A DNA stretch of 64,000 bases from Clavelina lepadiformis (taxonomy: Eukaryota; Chordata; Ascidiacea; Aplousobranchia; Clavelinidae): assembly GCF_947623445.1 (NCBI RefSeq), contig NC_135244.1, forward strand, positions 2,356,001-2,420,000, in the 5' to 3' direction. How positions within the stretch are numbered: position 1 is the stretch's first letter; every line of letters begins with the position of its first letter. A model generated the notes under the pieces. That model did not search any database. It was not told the origin of the DNA and saw only the letters and a list, made by a program, of their open reading frames with translations. The translations under genes were made by a program, and so were the position numbers. Below, in pieces: positions 12,856 through 24,800 of this stretch.

Positions 12856-13372
12856 AAACGAAAAGCGCAGTTCCCACCGATGTCGGGACACCTGAAGTTG
12901 AGAGGTTGACCCACTTCCCTACAATAAGTACTTGTTGAAATGTTTATTGAGAGTGATGATATATGAGTCTCATGAGGTCGTTGTCTACTTTCTCAACCAC
13001 AGATTTATTTGTTCACCTTGAAGGCTTATTGTCTGATGACTAGCTTCAATTAGCACCGATCAATATTATAATGACTTCTTTTCCACTGCTATTTTAAAGG
13101 ACCAAACTCCTTGTTAACATATTCAAATAGAATTCAACAATAATTGCATAGAAATGACAGCTGTATATACTGATTTTTTGAAGTTTCTTTGAACATTTAA
13201 ACAAAACATTAGCACAGCAACAGCATAAGGACGTCCATGTTATAACTAAGGTTGATCTTAGTAGAATGAATGCATTGAACAACAGTGCATAACTCATGCA
13301 AGTTAGACAGGCGCGATATTTATGTCACGACTTAAAACGGAAAGCAGAAAGTTATTGGTACGCAATGTCATA
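12856..13372 (+). repeat. Dispersed ~450-bp repeat, copy A
   Basis: It shares long similarity with 16880-17343 (copy B) and 29470-29818 (copy C), all in the same orientation. Landmarks are gatatatgagtctcatgagg, an attcaacaat block, and the closing tacgcaatgt. No terminal inverted repeat, tRNA-like box or protein was found, so the class is unknown. Copies A and B closely flank block copy 1. Confidence 0.75.
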
Positions 13373-13572
13373 TATCATTGACGTCATGTTTCGAAAAGCA
13401 AACGTCTGAAAATAAGAATCCTGTATTCTATTTTATTTGTAGCCTATATAATAATATCCCTTTATTATCACAGTACTTAATACAGGAAGTGCATACAGAT
13501 TGCAACATTCAGCATTTACGAAATAGTTTATCTAAGGTAATGGGTAACTATTTATGAAGTATATAATGCTTT

Positions 13573-15032
13573 CTAGCTTTCGTCAAAATACGTAACACAT
13601 TCTAAGTACGATGAAAGCCTTCCAACATCAAACCTCCCAGATATTTTGTGCGTGAAGACTGGTAACCTGTTGGCAGAAATTTAACAAAAATTTGGCCAAT
13701 TGCACTGTTCAGCAAAAATATACAATGGAGTATTGTACAGTACATTAGTTGTTATGTATAAACTCCACACAGAGAGATGTTTTATTTCATTCGATCTGTG
13801 ATTGTTTACCTTTTATAAAGGTGATTAAGAAAGTTGCCGGTTGCATCTTTTTCAAGAAATGGAGAATTCTTTTTGTCTTCAAGAAATATTGATACTTCTT
13901 TCAAGGCGGCCGGAGAAAGAATGTAGAAACACGGACACTGCGAATAAGACACTGTGAAAACGAAATTGTGCACGCATTTGGCCACAATAAACGATCATGT
14001 AACTTACAGCAGATCTAGATTGTGTCTCATCAGGTTGGGGCTTTTCCAGGAACCTAGTCACTCGATTTTGTGAGTTAGTTTCTAAAATTCCATGTTTAAC
14101 GACATCTGTGAAAGATGAGCGAGGTGATGCTTTGTTTAATACTTAAACCACACACAAAAGTTAAAGGTGGAATTATTGTATTGTAAAAGTTACCATCTCT
14201 AGCACAATCATATACAGTCACCAAGCTACATGTAGGAATCTCCAATTTAAGTTTTCTAAATTGATCTATCATTTTGGAGAGATCAAAGTCGCTGTAAAAC
14301 AGGGTGTCTCTAAACACAAAAGATAAGGTCATCATTGCTCGAATATAGTACAAAACCATCATTACGTAATATTTCCTATGACGTCAAGATTACCAGTGCA
14401 GTAGCGATATTTTAAGAAACATTCTGTAGACAGCCAACAGAAACATAATTGCCATGTTTTCAAAACCAATTTAACGGCAGCAGAGACATTAACTTTACCC
14501 AGCAACAATTATTAAATCGGATTGTTCGACTCCAAATGAGCTAACTGCGAAAGCCAGTGCAGCCACTGCTCCAAGTTTAATATTGTTTGTGCTTGTTTTG
14601 TCATTTACAACTGAAATAAAATCCGGCCATTCTTGAGACCATTTCATAAATTGTTCATAAAAGTGGTCATTTGTCTAAACAGAAAATAATAATTCCAACT
14701 TTTAACTGTATGTAGGAACATTAAAAGTATATTTAAAAATTTTCTAAAAAGATGGGTATATACTTACTTAGTCCATAAATATATGGCGTTTTATCATGGG
14801 GTTTAATCTATGTAAGTCATGTAAAAAACACTAATCTCACTTGTATATGGACATGCTCAATATCATCAGACTCCTGAAATAGCTTCATCCAGTGTGATAA
14901 CAGTGGTTTAGGCCCAATTGGCAAAAGAGATTTTGGTAAATGGAGCAATTCCTTATACTTACCGCTTGCGTCATTGCGAATATCGCGAGCCAGCCGGGTT
15001 CCAAAACCACCCGCCAAAATAACCACCTTCAT
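13573..15032 (-). CDS. Sugar-1-phosphate nucleotidyltransferase family, copy 1
   Basis: A six-exon gene that parallels copy 2 exon for exon (copy 2 at 43813-45269), with every frame open. Exon 1 is about 14841-15032, exon 3 lies within 14180-14310, and the stop is at 13573-13575. The signature LAGGFGTRL at residues 6-14 is the nucleotide-binding loop of the NTP_transferase family, followed by the PKSLLPIG substrate lysine region. VAGDTLFYSDFDL supplies the metal-binding Asp, and FLEKP is the second conserved lysine motif. It differs from copy 2 at scattered residues, including Arg for Gly in FDVGR near the C-terminus. The sugar and nucleotide cannot be read from sequence. It looks functional, unlike its MMAB neighbour. 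Confidence 0.85.
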
Positions 15033-15346
15033 ATTTACAAATCAACCAGTAACCATCAAGAAACCTTTAAAGCACAATCATTAACATAGAAGTAGATTTG
15101 TATATACCACTCATATGTAGGACATAATGCAACCTTGATTAATGTCTCCCTTTGTGTCATAGACTGTTTATAATGGACTATTACATATACTCTTATTGTC
15201 ACAGCCAGGAAAATATAAATCAAGTCCATTTCTCAATACACTTTAAACAGCAATAGGTCATCACACACAAGTGCATGTAAATAGGTAATTGAAAATTACT
15301 GTGTATCATGATGCACTGATTTGTGCGCAAAAGATCAGAAAATGGT

Positions 15347-15965
15347 TTAGTCCTTTGTCCCTTTATCATTGTCAGAATCTGTTGTTGTTAATTTCGCATC
15401 TACAAGTTTTTTCTTTCTCCTTGGCTTTTTGTAAATAACTTCCGGATGTCCTTCCATAGAAGCAACATATCTTGCGAGGGTGAAGAGAAAATCACTCAGC
15501 CTGTTTATGTATTTTGCAACAGGTTCGTCGACATCATTTTGAATAAAACGTGACGCCACTTTTCTCTCAGCTCGTCGGCAAATGCTGCGTGTGACATGAA
15601 GTGAGCAACTACCCCTGCCTCCAGAAAGCAAAATAAAGTTCTTCAGCTCTGGAAGATCTTTTGTAAACTTGTCAATCCATTCCTCCATCTCCACTACGAG
15701 ATCTTTGTCAAATTCAGTGCGTGCGATCTGCTTTTCTGATGCGCTTGTTAAAGGTGTCGCCACACAAGAAGCTACATCTTGCAACGTGCACTGAACCTTT
15801 TGAAGCATTTCGTTTAACTCTTTAAAGTTTTCTTGCTGCCTATACTCCATTAAAACTTGAGAATGAAGACACGCTAAGTACAATTAAATTTGAAAAATGC
15901 GACTTTTCTTTCAGGTTGTGAAAAAAGAGCCTTATAAAGCAAGGCGGACTGCTAAGCAATTTCAT
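15347..15965 (-). pseudogene. MMAB: MMAB copy 1, broken by internal deletion
   Basis: Copy of cob(I)yrinic acid a,c-diamide adenosyltransferase. The start corresponding to Met8 of copy 2 is kept at 15965, and the first 34 or so codons are readable. A 179-bp segment present in copy 2 (42808-42986) is missing. The lost part includes the ATP-binding KTGDGGTSSLFTGER motif and shifts the frame, so a stop follows within a few codons. The downstream frame (15347-15883) remains open but is disconnected. Its conserved FILPSGG motif reads FILLSGG, consistent with relaxed selection. About ten of 165 shared residues differ from copy 2. Confidence 0.9.
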
Positions 15966-16618
15966 ATTGAAACACTTTAAAATCTTGATTGAATAGTATG
16001 TATATTAACCTTCCTACAATACAAAATACCAAAGTTTTATGAAAACAATGACCCACATTTTAAAAAAATACCTGAGCATCATTGCTTTTCAATAACAATT
16101 TACTCAGCTTTACACATTTCACAATAAAACCATTTAAATTTAATATTTTGAAAGTTTGTTTTTAATTAGGCTATACTTCATCCCTACTGGAAAGTTTGCT
16201 TTCAGTGCGTCAATAACTATAATGCCAAAATTTGCTCCACGCCAATGTAATACTGTACTTCTAATCTAGAATATAGGGCAAACGACAATTGCGCCAGAAA
16301 AATGGCATCAAACAAACTTTCCAGTAGTGCAGTTTATTCCTGATATTGACAAAAGCAAACAACATTACCGAGTTGGAAGTACATTTATATTCCAGGTAAT
16401 AATCATTTAAATATGAACAAGGAGTCTTGGCCTCTTACTGTCTTAACTTTAGTGTAACATATAAGCCTAGTCTAATTTCTGCTGAAATGTTTGTGATTTT
16501 GTGGGCGTGGTTGGTTGGACGCGGTTATCCACATAGTTATCTAGGTAGTATCATAAAACCATGAAAATTAACAAACTGAAAACTTTATCTTGAATAAACA
16601 TGTTTATAACCTTAAGCT

Positions 16619-16856
16619 CTAACTTGCTCTTATGTTGGCTATCAACTTCCAAAACATCGACTTTTGCACCTCAAGTGACACTGCAAGTTGTTCTTTTGTC
16701 GTTCCTTCCTTTGGGGAAAGCCCGTTCTTGATATTGTTGAACAGGATTGCACAAGCCACAAAGAGCGGATTACGCAAAGATGAGTTTTCGCTGTGCTCGA
16801 CAAGTCTCGCAATAAAGCTTGATGTAATTGAAACAACGATTTTAACCAGAATTTTT
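16619..16856 (-). CDS. Unidentified terminal exon, copy 1 (up to about 79 codons)
   Basis: The minus-strand frame runs to a TAG at 16619-16621 and includes FVACAILFNNIKNG and KEQLAVSLEVQKSMFWKLI. It looks protein-like (amphipathic helices, few rare residues) and its C-terminal part is shared with 41868-42039 in block copy 2. There is no Met near its beginning; a weak acceptor (ttacatcaag) could open it. It could be the last exon of a gene whose 5' part was left outside the duplicated block. I do not recognise it. The plus-strand ORF over the same bases (16632-16859) is a shadow. Confidence 0.35.
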
Positions 16857-16879
16857 TAGTTAAAATTAAAATTATATAT

Positions 16880-17343
16880 GTAACGAAAAGTGGCTATATG
16901 GCACCTGAACTTGAGAGTTTGACCTGCTCCGTTACAATATTTACTTAATGAAATGTTTATTGTGGATGATGATATATGAGTCTCATGAGGTCGTTGTCTG
17001 CTTATCTCACTCTCAGATTTTATTTTTCACCTTGACGGCTTATTGTCTTGTGAAGATTGCAACAAAGTTGTCTATCTTAACACTGAACTTCTTCAAATAG
17101 AATTCAACAATGGTTATACAGGAATGAAAACTGTATATACTGACTATGTTGAAATTGCTTTGAACAAATAAATTTAGACAGAGCATTGGCACGGCAGCAT
17201 AAAAATGTCCATGTTTCAGCGATTATCTTAGTACTCTTAATGCATTGAACAACTATGAATAATACACGCATTATAGGCAGGCAGGATATTCATGTCACGA
17301 ATTAAAAGGGAAAACAGGAAGTTATCGATACGCAATGTTATCT
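16880..17343 (+). repeat. Dispersed ~450-bp repeat, copy B
   Basis: Starts at taacgaaaagtggctatatg, directly at the end of block copy 1, and closes at gatacgcaatgttat. It has the same orientation as copy A (12856-13372) and copy C (29470-29818). The shared segment gatatatgagtctcatgagg is nearly identical in A and B. Confidence 0.78.
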
Positions 17344-17355
17344 ATAATTAACAAC

Positions 17356-18160
17356 AAGAAATGACAAGAGTTCTGAGAAAACATTTTGTTATCTGCTGGG
17401 TATGAAATATCAGTTTATTATAAAGATTTGCCGACATTTAGAAATTGCAAAAAAGAATAAATGTTTCTGATATTTGGCTCGGCTCGTGAGACTTAACCCA
17501 CAAAGATGCATAAAAGTTTGGTACGTTTTGTATTTCAGAAAGATGGTGAGTCGGTGATTCCACTTAGGTCATGATCCATTGTATCGTAACAACAGATGAA
17601 TTTGTTCACTTAGAAAATGAGAGAGAGAATGAGACGCCTGCAATGCACGAGGTTGTCTGCACGTGATGTACTACTAAAAACAGAACTTTTGATGATTCGC
17701 ATGATTCGATTGTATGAGTACATGATATGCAACTTTGTAAAGGTTAGACGCTCAGCTACAAGTCATCGTTGCAATTAGTCTGTACTCTGTATATTACATT
17801 GCGGATGCATGTATTTACTTAATAATTTTTTTTCTTATTGCGTTTTACAACAGGTGAAACCGAAATTTCATCAACTAATTTTTGCATCTAAATTGCAAAT
17901 ATATATCTTGTCTGGCTAATATCACCGTGTTTCAGATATGGCCCGATTGATTTTTTAAATGTTTTTAGAAAGCACGCAAAAAGGTATTTTTTTGATATAT
18001 TATATCAAAATATTATTTTTGAAGTATTATTTTGATGCTATATTCATACTAGGCAAAAATGTATGATGTTGGTGACGTTGATATATTTTCAAATGGTTTA
18101 CTGCTTCATGTACATATTTGAAAGTGGTTGGCTGTCTTCAATAAACATTCGTCCAACACA
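17356..18160. other. Intergenic, downstream of the CUB/EGF gene
   Basis: AT-rich 3' flank of the minus-strand CUB/EGF gene, with runs of ttttttga and tatatcaaaatatt around 17985-18040. No gene was seen. Confidence 0.45.
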
Positions 18161-18892
18161 TTATTTTTCTTCTGCACAAGTGACGCCATTTCCGTTGAAA
18201 CCAGCGTTACACAGACATCCAAATTTTCCGGGGATATTAAGGCAAGTTGCGTTGGCATGGCAATTATTTGCATCACTCTGGCATTCATCGATGTCTGTTG
18301 TATGAAAAATTCGTTACATTGAGGAGCAAATTTTTCGGTATTTTGACTCATACCCAGAGGGAACATTGAAAATAAACACTTCGATAAAAATCATTCACAA
18401 AAAATAGTAAATCATTATACATCATTATTGCACCTGCACACGTTGTACCGTTCCCAGTGAAGCCAGAATTGCAAACACAGGTGTAACTGCCGACAGTGTT
18501 GACGCAAACTGCTTCGGTGTGACAAGTTTGGACAATGGTGTCATTAGCACATTCATCGACATCTTACAACAAATTTGGAAATATTAAAATTAGGCAAGTT
18601 TCGCTGCACATTTTGGTGTTGTTGTGAGTTTGTGGTTGGATTTCACAGGTCTTACTTAATTTGTACGCTTGCGTAACAAAGTTTTCCAATGATTTATTCT
18701 AAGCTATTTGATGTCCTTTTTGCAGCTCGCAAAGGTATAAATAACTTTTTTTGCTTACCGTGACATGAAAATCCATCTCCAGAAAAGCCAAGATTGCAGG
18801 AACATTGATAACTTCCCATTGTATTTGTACAAAAAGCGTTGAAATGGCACCGATGTTCATTCGTACTGCTGTTGCATTCGTTTAAATCTAAA
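18161..18892 (-). other. cbEGF tail of the CUB protein (three one-exon domains)
   Basis: Three successive exons each encode one EGF domain with six cysteines. The Asp-x-Asx-Glu-Cys entry and the Asn hydroxylation-type motifs CTNTMGSYQC, CVNTVGSYTC and CLNIPGKFGC predict calcium binding. The third ends in CAEEK and a TAA. Confidence 0.85.
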
Positions 18893-21800
18893 TAAGAAAA
18901 AATTATTTGCATTAAAACTGCAACTCAAAAGTTGGAATACAGTAACAAAAACAGAGCATAATTTAGGTGGAGAGATGCCCAAACTTTCAAACCTTGAGAT
19001 GTCCAGGCGACTTGGAATCCCAGGCTTGTTAGAACTTCATCCGTATGTAATTGCAAAGTTATGGTGTTGCTCTGGGAAATTAATTCATTTGGTATCTGGT
19101 CTCCGCAAAAAACGTTTTCCTGTCAAACAGAAAGATGAAATTTATTGCTTTTTCCTTAGGTAAATACTATTTTCTATGACCCAATTTATACGTTAGAAGC
19201 TAAACGATTAAAAGCAAAGTTCCAAACCTGCTTATCGCCCTCTATTATCGTTAAAGTGTCGTTTCGGCAACTTCCATCCTTCGCACCTTCACTTCGGAGT
19301 GAGAAGTTTGTAAAATGCAAATTTAACACCTGAAATGAATATCAGAGTGGAATTGCATGAATTTCGAAGTCGTGGCACGAACGACTTTGTCAGTTGTCAC
19401 AATGCAAGTGTACCTGTCCAATCTCGGTCGAAATCCTCCATTCACAATCTGTTTTATCTTTATAGTTGTCTGGAAAACCCGGTGACTTTAGAGATCCATT
19501 CGGTGAGTTATAAACAGTGTTTCCACATGGATTTTCTACAAAGGTAATCTTTATGAGTGATAATAGCATTGACGCATAAACAGAAAGTAACTAAGCGCGC
19601 ACCTTTCGATGACCAAGTTAGTCTAAAACCATCGTATGTTCTGCTCGCATCAGTATCAAATAACAGTCGAACAGAGTTGCTTCTTGAAGTATAAATGCCA
19701 GGAGAGGAGTTACCGCAAAATCTTTCCTATGTAGGTAGAATGTAAGTTAATATTGGCAATCCTTATGCGGTAACATTTACAAAAGCTACCCGCATAACCA
19801 TAAAACTCAGAGCTTTGCTAATGCTGGTGCATCAAAACTGGTACTGCTAATGCTAATGCTGGTACTTTTACTTACGAAGTGGCGTTAGCCTATATATTTC
19901 ACCTTGTAACTTCCATCAACGACTGTGAAACTGTCAAAACCGCAATCCTTGTTGGGCTCGAGAAGAAACTTTGTGAAGTTTAAGATCAACATCTACCGAC
20001 AAACCAAATCATATCACAGAGTTTACTCTAATTTTCCACCCGTTCACTTGGTGATGATATTGTTTATATCAAATCAGGTTGATATCGAAGACAGCGAGGT
20101 GTTTATTAACTTATATAAAAAAGATAGATTTCCTAGATGTCTAGATGGCTTGAAATTCTATAACTTACAACGGAAAAGAGAGAAGAAAGAAAGAGAGAAA
20201 AGAGAGAAGAAAGAGAAAACAAAACTTGAATAGCTTAAGTAGGTTAAAACAAAAGCTTTTTAACTACCTGACCAATAGGCACGTGAATTGTCCAGGTACA
20301 CGTCATGTCATTAAAATACTTTCCTGGATAACCCGGTGACGCCAAACCACCTGACGGTAAATTGTAGATCGTATCCCCGCATGATGGAGCTACGAAATAC
20401 CAAATTGTAATTTAAACGAGAAACAAAATATTTTGAATGAATGAAGTGTGAGAAGAATTTCAGCTTAGCCTAAACGATCATTGCTACTGTAAAACAGATC
20501 TCACTTACCTGCAGACCAGAGTAGTAGAAAACCTTTATCGGTTATATCCTTGTTTGTCTGAAAGCGAATTACGACGCTTTTGCTGCGAGAAATATAATTG
20601 GGTGGGGAGTTTGTTCCACAAAACTTTCTCTGTCAAACAAAATTTTTCATGCATTCACAACTGATTGACTTACATTATAGTAACTTTATTATCGATCCAC
20701 CGATATCAGTTAAACAAACATTTACTTACCTGTCTATTTCCATCAAATATTATTAAGTTATCTAAAGTGCATTTTCGGCCGTTTCCCAACGCAAAATCGA
20801 CGAACGTGAAATTTAGCACCTAAAAATAATTGTCGCATGTTTAGCCTATATCGCAAACTGCACAGTTTAAAACTGAAGCACTAGAAGCTGAAAAAAGTAA
20901 AAACGTAATTATTTTAAACTAAATCTACTGTTGATAAAGATGCTGTTGTTATGATTGATTTCTGCATTGTTGAAAATAAAGACACCAGACATTTTAGCAG
21001 CGATTTTAAAAACCTGCCTTTCCGACTTTACTAGAAATGGTCCAGTTACAGTTGATGTTATTGAAGTAACCGTCTGGATAACCTGGCGACGCCAACGAGC
21101 CAGTATCCGAATTGATCAAAGCACCACAAGGCCAAGCTTTTTGAAGTATATCCATTCATAATATAAAAACATTATACATATATATAGACATTCATTTATA
21201 TGGCAATCAAGTTAAAACAAGTAAACTATAATTTTATCATAGCTTGTATACTTATGTTATTTATGCTTTGCTTATGCTTGTATGTTATAACTTGTATAAC
21301 TTATCATAACTTGTAAAACTTGGGAAGAGTTGAAATAGGTATACCAAACTGTTGCAAATAATGTAACAAGGGCATAATATGGCCATGCTTTGTTAACAAA
21401 ACCGACATGTTTCTAACTAAATGAATGACTGGCTCTTTAATATACTAAATATCTTAGAACTAGTTGTCGCAGACACAGTTTCAAACGTTCTTACCTGAGG
21501 ACCATTCCAGTCTATAACCTCCTTTTCTGATGTTATGGTCGGTTTGAAATTCAACAATAATCGAATTACTCTTAGAAAGGAATGCGTTGGGAAGCTGGTT
21601 GCCACAATATGTCTTCTGTTGGGTAAAACACGAGCATGTGGTATATGTGTTATATTGTTTACACTTTTCAAATTCACAAACCAATTGTTTGCGTTTAGAA
21701 TTTGTTTGCATGGCAGAAAAGAAAAGAAATTTATCATAGTCTTACGCGATTGCCACCGTCGTATATTGTCAGGCTGTCACGAGAACAGTTCGCTGAATCT

Positions 21801-24800
21801 TCCACCGAAAAATCAGTGAATCTCACATTCATCACCTAACAAATTGGAGTTTCAATAAAACAATTAGCCTAATACTTAAAAATTTAAAATGAAATACTTT
21901 ATGATGCAATATTTTGTTTGACTCACTCAGCCAATATGACAATGTAACTTTTGTTTGGTGAGTAGTATACCAGCTCTACCAAATCATTTTATTCTTACCC
22001 TGGATTTGCTAACAGTTATGGTCCAGTTGCAATGAAAATTATTGTAATACTTTCGTGGGAATCCCGGCGTAGTCAAAATTCCAGAAGGAGATGTCAAAAT
22101 CGAATTTCCGCAAAAGTTCACTATAAGAAGAAGAATATAGTTCGTTAAGTATGGAAGCTAAACATGTTTTCAGCAAAGTGAGTATTTCATTGCAGTTTTG
22201 CTCGCGTATGAAGTCTTTACAGTTTACAGCAAAGACATACACTTTTTATGAAAGAAACACATCAGATTTTTATACGACTTTTTACCTGAAGTCCACGCGA
22301 GCGCAAAACCAGTGTCCCTAATGGCGCTGTTTGTCCGAAAGCGAACAGAAACTGATTGCGTTTCAGCGAGAAACGAATCTGGTATTGACTTTCCGCAGAA
22401 TTTCCACTGCAAAAATAAAGTAAGCCTATTGTGTATTGTTTACAATACATGAAATCACATTTGTTTTTTTGTTTATTTGTTTATTTACCTGTTTATTGTT
22501 GTTTATCACTTGCACACTGTCCATTGCACATTTCTCATGACTTTCCAATGCAAAGGCTGTAAAGTTGATATTCAACGCCTAAAAAGGTTCATTTTGACTT
22601 TATTGCATACCATAGATAGCCTACATGCTTTCCCTGTTTTTGTCATTGCAATTTTAAGCCGGATCCACAAAATACTTCTGAGAAGCGATCGTTTTACGTT
22701 TGTTCAACCTATTCTGCTCTTGTCTCACTTGTTTCCCGTTAAAATAAGTTAAGTAAAGGTAAAATTTGTCCCGAGAAATCTCTGGGTGGATCCAGTATTG
22801 GAAAGACTTGAGTTTTATGACGTTGACTTAAAAAATTCTTCTGTACCATCCACCTTCCACAACTGAATTTTACAAAAAAGAAATAAAAAAAACAGAAAAC
22901 TATATCTGTTATAGTCTGCTTTACCTTTCCTTCAACCGTTGAGATATTCCACTGGCAATTAGCATCATTAAAATAAGATTCGGGATAACCTGGTGACGTC
23001 AGAAGCCCGGATTGTGCGATCACAGAAGCTCCACACGGCCAAGCTGCAAACATTGGAGAATTTAAAAACAAAGTGAGAACTGTAAAATGAAAGGCATAAC
23101 TCATGAACCTACTGGACGACCATTCAAGTCTGAAGCCTTTGCCGTTGATGTAATGATCAGTGACGAACTCAATCACGATTGAGTTTTTTACAGATATGAA
23201 AGTCGTCGGGACTTCATTTCCGCAAAATGTTTTCTATTTCACAAAAAAACACCCGAATAAATACAAAATGAGGTCAGCAAAATAAAGCTAAAAGTCTAAG
23301 CTGTTACTTGGATTTTTCCATCGCTGATAGTCAAGTTGTCATAGATGCAAACTTCTTCTTCTTCGAGCGAAAACTCTGTAAATCTGATGCTTAAGACCTA
23401 AAATAAAACGATGTATTTTTGCGGGAATACGTTTCACGTAACGCTTAGGCTAAACTATGACATGCACTTAAACCACAGCAGTTTTCCCGACACGTTTGGA
23501 CATTTGCTTATAACTACAGCTATGACATCACTAAAAATGTCATCTCATTAATTAAAGACGAGCAGGACTTTGACAGGAATTTATAAGAGTTTTGCCAATT
23601 TAAATAAATGGTTCTTATCCTGATATTTAGCTTCTGAAATGTTTCTCTCTTACTTTCGTTTCGCTAAAAGCGGTTAACTTCCGCCATGTTTTGTGACATG
23701 TTTTAAACAAGCATACAAACGAACACAGAAATTCTACCAATTCTACCTGATCTCTGGATGTAGATATCGTCCATTGACATCTTAAATCATGAAAGTATCT
23801 TCCTGGATAACCTGGTGACGCCAGTGTTCCCGACGACTGAAACAAACTTGTTTCGCCGCAAGATGGCTCTGTAAGCAAACGTCCAAAATAGGGCGTAATT
23901 TAAAACAACATCCAGTACTTGATATTTTAAGCCGGCAATACATACTTGCGAACCAATCAATTTTGAAACCTCTCTGTGTGTTGAAACCATCAGTTTGAAA
24001 ATGAAGCTTTACCGAGTTACCCTGAGTTAAAATTGGGCTTGGAGTTATGTCTCCACACAGCGTGACCTGAAATATAACAAAAATCGTCCTAAATTTAAAA
24101 ACTTTTTACCTTTTTACAGCATCTAACCTATTAAACTTGTTTGTTTTTTTGGTAAATAATTAATAGCTGAAAAGTTGGTTAAGCGTTTCGAAAATAAATT
24201 CAGAATTGTGGCTCGCGGCAAAGTACGATACTCCTTTCTGGACTAAAAATATTAAATTTTTTAATGAGGGTCGCAGAAAACAAAACACAAATCTCGCGCG
24301 AACAAATTTAACATAACTTTTATGAGAAAAATTAAGAAAGGCAATTTTTATACCGTGGGGCACATTGTGTCAGTTTAAAATGTTTAATTCGTAAGGTCTT
24401 GATGTCAGTGCTAATAACACCACAATAAAAACCTTTAATAAACATAAAGGAAAAAGTAGTCAACATTATAGTTAAACATAACCGTCCTAATTGTTTCGGC
24501 GCGAACATTTTGTAAGTTGAAAACTGTGTGTAGAGCGTTGAATAGAAATACCGAAGCAAAGAACAGTAAAAAGCACTTCACCGTGTTTGTCCCGTCGAAA
24601 ACGGTTAAATTATCTCTGGCACATTTTTCATCATGCTCTAACGAAAAATCAGCAAAACTGATGTGCAAGACCTAAAAAAGAAAGAAGGCATTTTTCAGTT
24701 TTAAATTTTAGCCATCAGTACCCGGTACAATGACAACTCACATTTCCAACTCGAACCGTAATCGTCCAATTGCAGTTCATATCTGCAAAGTAGGTTTGGG

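Larger units (their letters stand above)
13373..17355. repeat. Inverted duplication, copy 1 region with flanking repeats
   Basis: The duplicated block itself runs from about 13485 to 16870. It matches 38210-45357 on the opposite strand, apart from two insertions in that copy. Similarity begins within tgcacttcc at the low end and fades within tatataattttaattttaac at the high end. Contents on the minus strand, upstream to downstream: an unknown terminal exon, MMAB (broken here), and a nucleotidyltransferase. The non-coding spacers are also duplicated, so this was a DNA-level event and not retrocopying. Confidence 0.92.

Noticed and set aside
16632-16859. Plus-strand ORF MLAINFQN...
   Set aside because: Antisense shadow of the unidentified terminal exon; its partner in block copy 2 is likewise antisense (41838-42026).
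21417-21819. Three overlapping ORFs on both strands
   Set aside because: They overlie the last exon of CUB7; only the frame with CGNQLPNAFLSKSNS is real.
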